A stretch of DNA of 64,000 nucleotides, from contig NZ_JARXLA010000008.1 in the NCBI RefSeq assembly GCF_029872155.1, positions 560,501 through 624,500 on the forward strand, read 5' to 3'. The position numbers and the translations under genes are program-made. Source of the stretch: Hyphomicrobium sp. D-2. GTDB lineage: Bacteria; Pseudomonadota; Alphaproteobacteria; Rhizobiales; Hyphomicrobiaceae. Of this stretch, positions 1 through 8,139 are shown piece after piece (the stretch's first letter is position 1; the number at the start of each line of letters is the position of its first letter). The notes under the pieces are model-generated. The model worked only from the letters and a program-made list of their open reading frames with translations. It made no database searches and was not told the origin of the DNA.

Positions 1-2435
1 TTTCAGATGTCGCCAGTGTGCGTGACGGTCAGGCCGTGCAGACCAACATCGCGCGGCTTGATGGCCAGAACGCTGTGATCGTGCAGATCCTGAAGCTGGG
101 CGACGCATCGACGCTCGACATCGTGCAACAGATTCATGCACGCATGCCGGAGCTGCGCGCTGCGGCGCCCGAAGGTATCACGATTGCGCCGGTGTTCGAT
201 CAATCGGTGTTCGTCGTCAATGCGATCAACAACGTGATGGTCGAGGCCGTAATCGTTGGCCTGCTGGTTGCGCTGGTGGTGCTTGTGTTTCTTGGTAGCT
301 GGCGGTCGTCGCTGATCGTGTTGACGTCAATCCCGCTGGCATTGCTTGCCTCTATTGCCGGTCTGGCGCTAACCGGAAACACCTTCAACCTTATGACCCT
401 GGGCGGCTTGATGTTGGCCATCGGCATTCTGGTCGATAACGCGCTGGTCGAGATCGAAAACATCAACCGCAACCTCGAAATGGGGTTGCCGCTCAATGAA
501 GCGATCCTCAAGAGCGCCAGCGAAGTTGCTTTCCCGGAGTTCGTTTCGACGCTTTCGATCTGCATCGTGTTTTCGCCGCTGTTTCTGCTCACCGGCACGG
601 CCGCATTCGTGTTTGTGCCGCTGGCGCTGGCGGTCGTGTTCGCAATGGTCGCGTCGTATGTGTTGTCGCGCACGCTGGTGCCGACGCTGGCTTCGCTGAT
701 GCTGCATGCCGGGCCGCATCACGCGCCGGGTGGGTTGTTCGGTTTCGTTGCGCGTGGTGTCGACAGGCTGTTGGCCGTTCTTGAGCGCACGATCGCCGCC
801 ATCGCCGCGCTGCTGTTGCGCTGGAAGTTTATTCCGCTCGCAGGGCTGGTTGTAGCGCTTGGCATTGGCGGTTGGTCGGCCGCAAATCTCGGGCGCGAGT
901 TCTTTCCTGAAACCGACGCGGGCATGATCCGCATCTATCTGCGCGCGCAAACGGGGCTGCGGCTGGAAGAGACGGCCGTGCGTTTCGCCGCTGTGCAGCG
1001 CGAGATACTGGATATCATTCCGCCGGATGAGGTCGAATTCATCGCCGAGAACATTGGCAGTCCCGAACCTATCAATCTCGGCTGGGTTGAAAGCGGCGTT
1101 ATTGGTTCGTTCGACGGCGAAATGCTGGTGCAGCTCAGTCATGCGCACGCACCCACGGAAATGTACGTGCGCAAGATCCGTCAGATGCTGACGGAGAAAT
1201 TCCCGCAGATGGTGGCGTATTTCCGGCCTGCCGATGCAACCTCGCAAACACTTGCGGGTTCCGCGCAAACGGCGATTGAGGTGCGCCTCATAGGTCGCGA
1301 CCGCGCAGGCAACGCCGAAATAGCGCACGAGCTCATGACGCGCATGTACGATATTCCAGGCGCCGTGGATGTCGCTCAGCGGCAGGTGACAGACCTGCCG
1401 TCGTATTACCTGGAAATCGATCGCGTACGTGCGCTGCAGATTGGTGTGACGCCGCAGGACGCCGCCACTGCATTGCTGGCGGCGCTCGGGGCATCGGGAA
1501 CGGTGTCGCCCAGCTTCTGGTCGGATCCGGAGCAGGGCGCGGCCTACACGGTGCAGGTTGTGGCGCCGCCAACCAATCTCACCTCGCTTGAGCAGTTGCT
1601 GAATACGCCTGTGCGTCCGTCGGCCGGCGGTGACCCCGTTGCGTTGCGCACGTTTGCCTCGCTGCAGATGCGCGAAATTCCTGCCAACATCGATCGCACG
1701 ACGCTGCAGCCCACCATCACCATTCTGGCAAATGTGGAAGGGCGCGATCTCGGTGGTGTTTACGGAGATGTTGCCGCTCTGGTCGATGAGGCGCGTGCGC
1801 GCCTGAAGCCGGGCAACCGCATCGTCATCGCCGGACAAGCGCAATCCATGCAGCAGGCCTATGCGGAAATGCTGGGCGGTCTGCTGATGGCGTCCATCTT
1901 CGTTTATCTGGTGATGGTGGTGAACTTCCAGTCGTGGATCATGCCGGCCATCGCCATGGGCGGCTTGCCAGTGGCGATATCGGGCGCATTGTTCGCGTTG
2001 CTGCTGACGGGCACAGCGGTTTCGGTGCCGGCGTTGACCGGCCTCATCATGGTGATCGGTGTTTCGACCGCGAACAGCGTTCTGGTGACGAGTTTCGCGC
2101 GTGACCTTTTGCTTGAAGGCATAGCGCCGCGTCAGGCCGCGATAGAGGCGGCGCGCACCCGGTTGCGTCCGGTGTTGATGACCGCGACGGCGATGATCGT
2201 CGGCATTTTGCCGATGGCGCTCGGTCACGGTGATGGCGGCGAGCAGAATGCGCCGCTCGGACGTGCGGTTGTCGGCGGTCTCATCTTTGGCACCTGTGCA
2301 ACGCTGACGTTCGTACCGTTTTTGTTTGCGACGCTGGCCAGCATCGGCCGACGCAAGCAGGCCGCGAGCGATCATCACGCAGGGCAAAAACAGGAAATCG
2401 CACCTACGTCGCTCAGCGGCGTTCCGGCAGAATGA
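1..2435 (+). CDS. RND efflux transporter permease, 5' truncated by window edge
   Basis: This is the inner-membrane proton/drug antiporter of a tripartite RND pump. The frame is open from base 3, so the gene starts outside the window; about 810 residues of the usual ~1040 are present. Visible are the end of the first porter domain, a run of membrane helices, and the helix-4 motif LAIGILVDNALVEIEN. There the first of the two usual acidic residues is kept and the second is Asn, as in a subset of RND pumps. The second porter half and the C-terminal helix bundle, ending in FATLASIGRR, follow. The stop overlaps the possible upstream start of the membrane fusion gene, so the two are co-translated. 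Having the pump before the adaptor is the less common gene order. The substrate cannot be read from the sequence. Confidence 0.93.
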   Translation, partial: SDVASVRDGQAVQTNIARLDGQNAVIVQILKLGDASTLDIVQQIHARMPELRAAAPEGITIAPVFDQSVFVVNAINNVMVEAVIVGLLVALVVLVFLGSWRSSLIVLTSIPLALLASIAGLALTGNTFNLMTLGGLMLAIGILVDNALVEIENINRNLEMGLPLNEAILKSASEVAFPEFVSTLSICIVFSPLFLLTGTAAFVFVPLALAVVFAMVASYVLSRTLVPTLASLMLHAGPHHAPGGLFGFVARGVDRLLAVLERTIAAIAALLLRWKFIPLAGLVVALGIGGWSAANLGREFFPETDAGMIRIYLRAQTGLRLEETAVRFAAVQREILDIIPPDEVEFIAENIGSPEPINLGWVESGVIGSFDGEMLVQLSHAHAPTEMYVRKIRQMLTEKFPQMVAYFRPADATSQTLAGSAQTAIEVRLIGRDRAGNAEIAHELMTRMYDIPGAVDVAQRQVTDLPSYYLEIDRVRALQIGVTPQDAATALLAALGASGTVSPSFWSDPEQGAAYTVQVVAPPTNLTSLEQLLNTPVRPSAGGDPVALRTFASLQMREIPANIDRTTLQPTITILANVEGRDLGGVYGDVAALVDEARARLKPGNRIVIAGQAQSMQQAYAEMLGGLLMASIFVYLVMVVNFQSWIMPAIAMGGLPVAISGALFALLLTGTAVSVPALTGLIMVIGVSTANSVLVTSFARDLLLEGIAPRQAAIEAARTRLRPVLMTATAMIVGILPMALGHGDGGEQNAPLGRAVVGGLIFGTCATLTFVPFLFATLASIGRRKQAASDHHAGQKQEIAPTSLSGVPAE

Positions 2436-2449
2436 GGATGGAGCAAGTC

Positions 2450-3649
2450 ATGGGCCTGAAACGTCTGGCGATCGCGCTTGCGGTGGTTTCAGTGTGCGGC
2501 ACCGGTGTTTACGTAGTCACGCGCGCAGATGGCGGAGCGGTGCTGGCGGATGCGCTGCGTTATGCGGGGCTGGCAAACAAGGCGCATGCCAACCCGGCGC
2601 AAAAGCCTAAGGCCGACGCTCAGCGGATCTGCAAGGTGCGTGTTATCGCGCCGGTCGCAGCGCCGGAAGCGGTGGTGCTGACGCTGTCTGGACGCACCGC
2701 GCCGGTGGAGCAGGCGCTGCTGTCGTCGCGCGCCAGCGGCATCGTATCTGAACGCCGTGTGGACATAGGCGACAAGGTCAATGCGGGCGATGTGCTGATC
2801 GTCATCGACGCGCCGGAGGTGGAGCAGCAGTTGCGTCGCGCCCGTGCGGCTGTGGATCAGGCAAAGGCTAGGCTAACGCTGGCGCGCGTTAGTCTCGAAC
2901 GTTCGGAAAGTCTCGTCGGCAAGGGGCACACCTCGATGCAGACGGTCGACGAAAGGCGCGCGGCGGAGCTGATTGCCAAGGCTGACGTTGCCGCCGCCGC
3001 TGCGGAGGTGAAGCGGTTGGAGGAAGTGGCAGGCTTCCAGACTATTCGCGCGCCGTTCGATGGCACCATCATCGCGCGGCACGTTGAGCGCGGTGACAAG
3101 GTGTCGGGCGAGTCGGGTCAGCAAAGCGGTTATCTGCTGCGGATCGGCAGGCTTGATGAGCTGCGTATTGAAGTGGATGTGCCGCAGTCATCCTCGCTTG
3201 TCGTTGTTCCCGGTTCTGCGGCTAAGGTTCAGTTTGCAGAGTGGCCGCAGGAGCTGGAAGCGAAGGTTGTGCGGGTCGCCAGTCAGATCGATGCCTCGTC
3301 GAGCACCATGCGCGCAGAGCTGCTGATGAATAACCCTGCGGGCAGAATTCCGGCGGGTCTGAACGGCCAGGTTTCCATTCATGTCGCGGCCGAGAAGGGC
3401 GCCGTCAACGTACCTTCAAATACGTTGATGACGCGCGCCGGCAAGCAGGTCGTCGCCGTGGTTGACGCGCACAGTAAGGTGCAATGGAAAGCGGTGCGCG
3501 TTGCGCGGGATCTGGGCGGCAGCGTGGTGATCTCTGCCGGTCTGACGGTAAGCGATCAGGTGATCGTCAGTCCAAATGCGCTGTTGCGTCCGGGTGATCA
3601 GGTGGAAATTGCGCAACCATCGGCGCAGGTGGGTATGGCGCGCCGGTAA
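2450..3649 (+). CDS. RND efflux membrane fusion protein (HlyD family periplasmic adaptor)
   Basis: This is the periplasmic adaptor that links the pump encoded just upstream to an outer-membrane channel. It has an N-terminal membrane anchor (LAIALAVVSVCGTGVYVV), then a lipoyl/barrel-sandwich half (GDKVNAGDVLIVIDAPEVEQ), a helical hairpin rich in Ala/Arg, the second lipoyl half (TIRAPFDGTIIARHVERGDK), and beta-barrel and membrane-proximal domains near the C-terminus. I chose the ATG at 2450 because GGAG lies 6 nt upstream. In-frame ATGs at 2432 (overlapping the pump stop as ATGA) and 2438 have no comparable ribosome site. No outer-membrane channel gene follows, so the pump probably borrows a TolC-type protein. 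Confidence 0.92.
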   Translation: MGLKRLAIALAVVSVCGTGVYVVTRADGGAVLADALRYAGLANKAHANPAQKPKADAQRICKVRVIAPVAAPEAVVLTLSGRTAPVEQALLSSRASGIVSERRVDIGDKVNAGDVLIVIDAPEVEQQLRRARAAVDQAKARLTLARVSLERSESLVGKGHTSMQTVDERRAAELIAKADVAAAAAEVKRLEEVAGFQTIRAPFDGTIIARHVERGDKVSGESGQQSGYLLRIGRLDELRIEVDVPQSSSLVVVPGSAAKVQFAEWPQELEAKVVRVASQIDASSSTMRAELLMNNPAGRIPAGLNGQVSIHVAAEKGAVNVPSNTLMTRAGKQVVAVVDAHSKVQWKAVRVARDLGGSVVISAGLTVSDQVIVSPNALLRPGDQVEIAQPSAQVGMARR

Positions 3650-3679
3650 GCAACGCCAACAAGCTGCGCGCGGTGCGGA

Positions 3680-3940
3680 TTACCGGTTTTCGTACGGCGG
3701 CAATCGCGAGTTCTGATCGCCGTGCGCGCGCTGCCCGCGCCACCTGCTGTAGAGCGAGAGCGCGACGCCAACCGGAATTGCGACCAGCAGCAGGATGCCG
3801 ATTATCAGCGCCGCTCCAACCAGGAAAAACGCCGCCAGGATCAGTCCCGCGATCGAACCGATGACGAGCCCTGCAAGCAGTAGCCATGCACGCCATCCGG
3901 AAACGACCGTCGTTTGTCCGTTATTCTGGATGACCAGCAT
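3680..3940 (-). CDS. small two-helix membrane protein, unknown function
   Basis: An 86-residue protein with two hydrophobic stretches, about residues 17-38 (WLLLAGLVIGSIAGLILAAF) and 39-63 (VGAALIIGILLLVAIPVGVA), followed by a basic, polar tail. I do not recognise the family. The start at 3940 is supported by GAGG 6 nt upstream. The frame stays open upstream to 4261, but that part would run antisense into the glutathione transferase gene and has no membrane-protein character, so I left it out. The gene converges on the efflux operon and is divergent from the transferase. Confidence 0.7.
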   Translation of the reverse strand: MLVIQNNGQTTVVSGWRAWLLLAGLVIGSIAGLILAAFFLVGAALIIGILLLVAIPVGVALSLYSRWRGQRAHGDQNSRLPPYENR

Positions 3941-4087
3941 ATAAAACCTCGCAATCTGTGGCGGCTGATGGCGTCGCCAGCGATATTTAAGGAAACATGC
4001 GGGCAATTGCGAGTGCTGGCCGTTGTAAGCGACTGGTTTTGATCCCATAAGATGCGCCGGCGGATCAATGCAGCGACAACGGAAAAC

Positions 4088-4780
4088 ATGATAGATCTCT
4101 ATTATTGGGCCACGCCCAATGGCCACAAGATCACGATATTTCTTGAGGAGGCGGATGTTTCGTTCCGCCTGCTGCCGGTCAACATCGGCAAGGGCGAGCA
4201 GTTCGATCCCGCGTTCCTGCGCCACGCACCCAACAACCGCATTCCGGCAATCGTCGATCACTCACCGCGCGACGGCGGCGAGCCGATCAGCATTTTTGAA
4301 TCCGGTGCCATTCTTCAGTATCTGGGCCGCAAGACCGGGCTGTTCTATCCGCAGGAAGAGCGCGCAAGAGTCGATGTTGATCAATGGCTGTTCTGGCAGG
4401 TGGGTGGCCTCGGACCGATGGCGGGCCAGAACCATCACTTCGTGCAGTACGCCAGTGAAAACGTGCCGTACGCGATCGATCGCTACGTGAAGGAAACAAA
4501 CCGCCTCTATGGCGTATTGAACCGCCGTCTGGCCGATCGCGAATTTATTGCGGGCGAATATTCAATCGCCGATATGGCCTGTTATCCGTGGATCGTCCCG
4601 CATGAGCGGCAGCGTCAGAATCTGGCGGACTTCCCGCATCTGGCGCGTTGGCTGGAAACCATTGCGGCACGTCCGGCGGTGCAGCAGGCATACGCGCTGG
4701 CCGAGACGGTGAATGCAAATGCGGTCATGTCGGAGCAGGATAAGCAGGTGCTGTTCGGCCAGACAGCCAAGCGCGATTGA
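4088..4780 (+). CDS. yfcG: glutathione S-transferase, YfcG-type disulfide-bond oxidoreductase
   Basis: A 230-residue cytosolic thioredoxin-fold protein closely resembling E. coli YfcG (Nu class), which binds two glutathione molecules and reduces disulfides. The N-terminal domain begins IDLYYWATPNGHKITIFLEEA, with the TPNGHK segment that contacts glutathione, and continues with NNRIPAIVDH and the ESGAI motif that binds the gamma-glutamyl group. The helical C-terminal domain carries WLFWQVGGLGPMAGQNHHF, an almost exact YfcG signature. The start at 4088 matches the family N-terminus; an upstream in-frame start at 4052 would add an unrelated extension. Confidence 0.92.
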   Translation: MIDLYYWATPNGHKITIFLEEADVSFRLLPVNIGKGEQFDPAFLRHAPNNRIPAIVDHSPRDGGEPISIFESGAILQYLGRKTGLFYPQEERARVDVDQWLFWQVGGLGPMAGQNHHFVQYASENVPYAIDRYVKETNRLYGVLNRRLADREFIAGEYSIADMACYPWIVPHERQRQNLADFPHLARWLETIAARPAVQQAYALAETVNANAVMSEQDKQVLFGQTAKRD

Positions 4781-4845
4781 CGTTAATGCTGGCGATCATC
4801 GCAGCGCCTCGGTTGAGAGTGGCGCTGCGATGACGTCTCAGTTTG

Positions 4846-5646
4846 TCAGCGCGCGCGGATGTAATGCGGCAGAATGAACGGCACGCCTTCAGACGGTGTG
4901 CGGTTGGTGCGTACTTCGCAGCCGTAAGCTCGGGACAACACATCGTCCTTCAATACTTCGGCCGGCGTTCCGCGTGCGGTGATGCGCCCGGCGCTGAGCA
5001 GCACGAGTTCGTCGGCAAACACGGCGGCCAGATTCAGGTCATGCAGAATGGCCATGACCGCAAGCCCCTTGCGGGCCTGTTCCAGCGCTTCTTCCAGTAC
5101 GACGCCCTGATGGGCGAGGTCGAGGCTGGCGGTCGGCTCATCCAGCAGCAGAATGCCCGGTTCATTTTCAGCGCGCTTCGCCATCGCAAGCTGCAACAGC
5201 GCGCGCGCAATATGTACGCGCTGGCGTTCGCCACCGGATAGATTTGTAAACAGGCGATGTTCAAGCGCCAGCAGCCCTACCGTGCGCAGGCAGTCCAGCG
5301 CCATGCGCTCGATGTGCTCCGGCGGCTCTGCAAAGCCGGGCACGGTTGCGCCCAGCAGCACCACTTCGCGCACGCTGAATGGAAACGAGAGTGCCGTTGA
5401 TTGTGGCACCACAGCGCGCCGCCGGGATAGATCCAGCGCGGTGAAACTGGACAGCGCGCGGCCGTCCAGTGTGATCGCACCGGAGGTTGGCTTGATCTCG
5501 CCCGACAGCAGCTTCAGTAGCGTGGATTTGCCAGCACCGTTCGGGCCGACAAGTGCAACCAGCTTGCCCGGCGGGATCGCCATGTCGATGTCGGAGACGA
5601 GCGTCTTGCCGTTGATCTGAAATGCGGCGGCGTGTGCAGTCAGCAT
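4846..5646 (-). CDS. hmuV: heme ABC transporter ATP-binding protein HmuV
   Basis: This is the cytosolic ATPase that powers heme import across the inner membrane with HmuU and HmuT. In its 266 residues I see Walker A GPNGAGKST (residues 34-42), the Q-loop region VVPQSTALSFPFSVREVV, the ABC signature LSGGERQRV, Walker B ILLLDEPTASLD, and the switch His in AILHDLNLA. It lies 3 nt after the hmuU stop, last in the minus-strand hemP-hmuTUV operon. The FecCD-type partner and the heme receptor across the divergent promoter make heme a more likely substrate than a siderophore. Confidence 0.95.
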   Translation of the reverse strand: MLTAHAAAFQINGKTLVSDIDMAIPPGKLVALVGPNGAGKSTLLKLLSGEIKPTSGAITLDGRALSSFTALDLSRRRAVVPQSTALSFPFSVREVVLLGATVPGFAEPPEHIERMALDCLRTVGLLALEHRLFTNLSGGERQRVHIARALLQLAMAKRAENEPGILLLDEPTASLDLAHQGVVLEEALEQARKGLAVMAILHDLNLAAVFADELVLLSAGRITARGTPAEVLKDDVLSRAYGCEVRTNRTPSEGVPFILPHYIRAR

Positions 5647-5649
5647 TGT

Positions 5650-6741
5650 TTACTCCGAGCCGCCGATGCCGCGTTTCATCACCAGATGCAGGAACACGGG
5701 CGTTCCGATCGCAGCCATCACGATGCCGATGGGCAGCTCTGCCGGACGCACGATGAGCCGCGCGATGATATCGGCGAACAGCAGCAGCGCCGCGCCAAAC
5801 AGTGCGCTGCCCGGCAGCACGACGCGATGATCCGGCCCGGCGAGCAGGCGAATGATATGAGGCACAACGATGCCAATGAAGCCGATAACGCCAGCCATCG
5901 CGACGGCGGCGCCGACGGATGCAGCGGTCGCTACAATCGCGATGCGCTTGGTGCGCTCGACATTGATGCCGAGGTGAAACGCTTCGGCTTCGCCCAACAG
6001 GAAGCCGTTCAGGCCGCGGATCAGCAGTGGCGTCAGCAGTGCAATCAAAATACCGAATGGCAGCACGGCAAGAATTTTGGGCCAGTTGGCACCGCCGAGG
6101 CTACCCATGGACCAGAAGGTAAGGTCGCGTAGCTGACGGTCGTCGCTGGCGTATGCGAGCAGGCCGGTTAGCGCACCTGAAAGAGCACCAAGCGCGATAC
6201 CCGCAAGCAGCAGGGTGCCAATCATGAGCTGGCCGTGACGTCCGGCGATCGTGACAAGTATCAGCGTCGTCACCATGCCGCCGAAGAACGCGGCAACAGG
6301 CAATGCGTAGATGCCGAGGGGCGCGAGTATCGGCGCGGCAATACCATTGCCCAGCACGATGGTTGCGACGGCAAAGAGTGCTGCGCCGGACGACACACCA
6401 ACGAGGCCAGGGTCAGCCAGCGGGTTGCGGAACAACCCCTGCATTATTGCGCCGGCAATCGCCAGGCTCGCGCCGACGAAAATGCCGAGCAACGTGCGCG
6501 GCAGACGAATGTCGAGCAGCACCAGTTGTTCGCGGGCGATGGTGGCATCGGTTGTGCCGCTGATGGCGGCAGAGAGCGCACGCGGCAAAGACGACAACGT
6601 GATGCCCGTGGGCCCCAGTGAAAGCGACGCAACTATCGCAACAGCTAGAAGTACAGCGCTGCCAATGATGACCTGGGCAGCGCTCATGCGGTGGGTTTTC
6701 CCCGCCCGGCTGCCCGAGAGGGGAATTGCTTCACTCGTCAT
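5650..6741 (-). CDS. hmuU: heme ABC transporter permease HmuU
   Basis: FecCD/BtuC-family inner-membrane permease of 363 residues with about ten helices. Family landmarks include LDIRLPRTLLGIFVGASLAIAG near the first third, GLFRNPLADPGLVGVSSGAALF, and GFIGIVVPHIIRLLAGPDHR, the segment that docks on the ATPase. The start overlaps the hmuT stop by 4 nt (ATGA), implying translational coupling. It moves heme delivered by HmuT into the cytosol. Confidence 0.95.
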   Translation of the reverse strand: MTSEAIPLSGSRAGKTHRMSAAQVIIGSAVLLAVAIVASLSLGPTGITLSSLPRALSAAISGTTDATIAREQLVLLDIRLPRTLLGIFVGASLAIAGAIMQGLFRNPLADPGLVGVSSGAALFAVATIVLGNGIAAPILAPLGIYALPVAAFFGGMVTTLILVTIAGRHGQLMIGTLLLAGIALGALSGALTGLLAYASDDRQLRDLTFWSMGSLGGANWPKILAVLPFGILIALLTPLLIRGLNGFLLGEAEAFHLGINVERTKRIAIVATAASVGAAVAMAGVIGFIGIVVPHIIRLLAGPDHRVVLPGSALFGAALLLFADIIARLIVRPAELPIGIVMAAIGTPVFLHLVMKRGIGGSE

Positions 6742-7676
6742 TCGGCAGCGCTCGCCTTCTTCTGCACCAGTTCGGGATAAAGGGCGGCCATCAGTTCACG
6801 GGCGGCGCGTGCGCAGCGTGGCCCGAAACCGAGAAGATAAAGGCCGTTCATCTCGATGATCTCGCCATTCTTCATGGCTGGGCTGCCAGCAAGTGACGGG
6901 ACGGTTTTTATGCGATCGGAATGCATGCCACCGCCGCCATGCTGCATGGTGAGGATCGCGTCAGGAGCAAGCTCTACGCCGGATTCATCGGTCATGGGCT
7001 TGTAGCCTGGAACCGAGGCCCCTGCATTCACCGCGCCGGCAAGCTGGATCATCGCATCGGCGCCGGTTCCAGCGCCGCCAATGGTGGCCTTGCCGCTCTG
7101 CACGCTCAGCACGAACAGCGCGCGCTTCGGCTTCGTGATCTTGGCGCGCTGCTCCGCCAGCAGTGCAAAGTCGCGCTCGACGTCCTTGGCCAGAGCTTCG
7201 CCCGCAGCTTCCAGGCCTACAACTTTCGCGATGAAGCGGATCTTGTTGGCCACACCCTCGGGTGTTTTATCGTCAGGCACCATCACATAGGGAACAGACG
7301 AAGACTTCAGCACCTCAATGACCGGAGGCGGGCCCGCGTCCGATGAGGCAATGATGACTGAAGGATTGGTGGAAAGCACACCCTCGGCTGACAGCGCGCG
7401 CAGATAACCTACGTCGGTTTTCTTTTGCAGCGCGTCGCCAGGAAACTGGCTCGTTGAATCGATGGCGATGATTTTGTCGTCGGCGCGCAGAGCATAGAGA
7501 ATTTCGGTTACATCGCCGCCGACGGAGAGGATGCGTGAGGTGTCGGTCACCTTAACGTCGCGTCCGCTGCCATCCACGATCAATTGTTCGGCCAGCGTCG
7601 AAGTTGCCGACATGGCAACGCCAGCTGCAAGCAGGAGGGAAGAGGCGCAAGTGCGTATCAGATAGCTGCGAAACAT
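6738..7676 (-). CDS. hmuT: periplasmic heme-binding protein HmuT
   Basis: 312-residue solute-binding protein of the helical-backbone (ABC class III) type. An N-terminal signal peptide (SSLLLAAGVAMSATSTLAEQ) is followed by the VDGSGRDVKVTDTSRILSVGG opening typical of HmuT/PhuT. Two lobes are separated by a long helix around residues 150-180. YLRALSAEGVLSTNPSVIIAS and the C-terminal LLGFGPRCARAARELMAALY are standard family segments. It receives heme from the outer-membrane receptor and passes it to HmuUV. It lies 7 nt downstream of hemP and overlaps hmuU. Confidence 0.94.
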   Translation of the reverse strand: MFRSYLIRTCASSLLLAAGVAMSATSTLAEQLIVDGSGRDVKVTDTSRILSVGGDVTEILYALRADDKIIAIDSTSQFPGDALQKKTDVGYLRALSAEGVLSTNPSVIIASSDAGPPPVIEVLKSSSVPYVMVPDDKTPEGVANKIRFIAKVVGLEAAGEALAKDVERDFALLAEQRAKITKPKRALFVLSVQSGKATIGGAGTGADAMIQLAGAVNAGASVPGYKPMTDESGVELAPDAILTMQHGGGGMHSDRIKTVPSLAGSPAMKNGEIIEMNGLYLLGFGPRCARAARELMAALYPELVQKKASAAE

Positions 7677-7683
7677 TGATATC

Positions 7684-7878
7684 TCACTTTGTCAGGATGA
7701 GCTTGCCGTTGGCGGTGATGCGCAGACGGTAGTCCATGCCGTCGTGCTCAAGTATGGCCTCGCGGCCGCCTTTCAGAATATCCTTCACCGCAACGCGCAC
7801 TTTGCGTTCGCCATTAGAACCTGTAATATGCTCTACGGCCGCATCGGGATAGGTTTCTTCTTTGGCAGCGGCCTTCAT
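7684..7878 (-). CDS. hemP: hemin uptake protein HemP/HmuP
   Basis: A 64-residue protein whose C-terminal half (GREAILEHDGMDYRLRITAN, then GKLILTK) is the HemP domain. HmuP in rhizobia is reported to activate expression of the heme receptor together with Irr. The frame can extend to a GTG at 7959 (91 residues). I prefer the ATG at 7878, which has GGAG 8 nt upstream and gives the usual family length; the longer form would begin 6 nt from the RirA-like operator. It is the first gene of the minus-strand operon and divergent from the receptor it may control. Confidence 0.85.
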   Translation of the reverse strand: MKAAAKEETYPDAAVEHITGSNGERKVRVAVKDILKGGREAILEHDGMDYRLRITANGKLILTK

Positions 7879-7965
7879 GACCTGCGCTCCATGGCTTTTT
7901 TGAAGATGGCCTCGAAATGCGAGCGGTGCGGCGTTTGTGGCAGATTTGCGCCCGAACACATTTCT

Positions 7966-7980
7966 TGACTCTAATAGTCA
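7966..7980. promoter_or_regulatory. RirA-type iron-responsive operator (candidate)
   Basis: The sequence TGACTCTAATAGTCA is a perfect inverted repeat (TGACT, 5-nt centre, AGTCA) and fits the TGA-N9-TCA iron-responsive operator described for RirA in rhizobia. It sits in the divergent region between hemP and the heme receptor, where it could control both directions. Match and position are seen directly; binding is inferred. Confidence 0.6.
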
Positions 7981-8139
7981 TAAAACATTAACTTGTACAA
8001 GTCCGGCAGTGCCGGATTAGGTGCGTCCCACCGTCGTGGGCAACGCATCGGAATTGAGGCAAGCCCGCCAGTAGTACGCGTATGTGTTGCGTGCATGAGC
8101 CAGCCAGCCCTTTGGTATGCGTTTTGGGGGGTTGAGTTA

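Noticed and set aside
369-2387. Long minus-strand open frame antisense to the RND pump
   Set aside because: His/Arg/Gln-rich product with no recognisable domain; a shadow of the GC-rich pump gene.
3941-4261. Upstream extension of the small membrane protein frame
   Set aside because: It would overlap the divergent glutathione transferase and its promoter, and a good ribosome site exists at the internal ATG.
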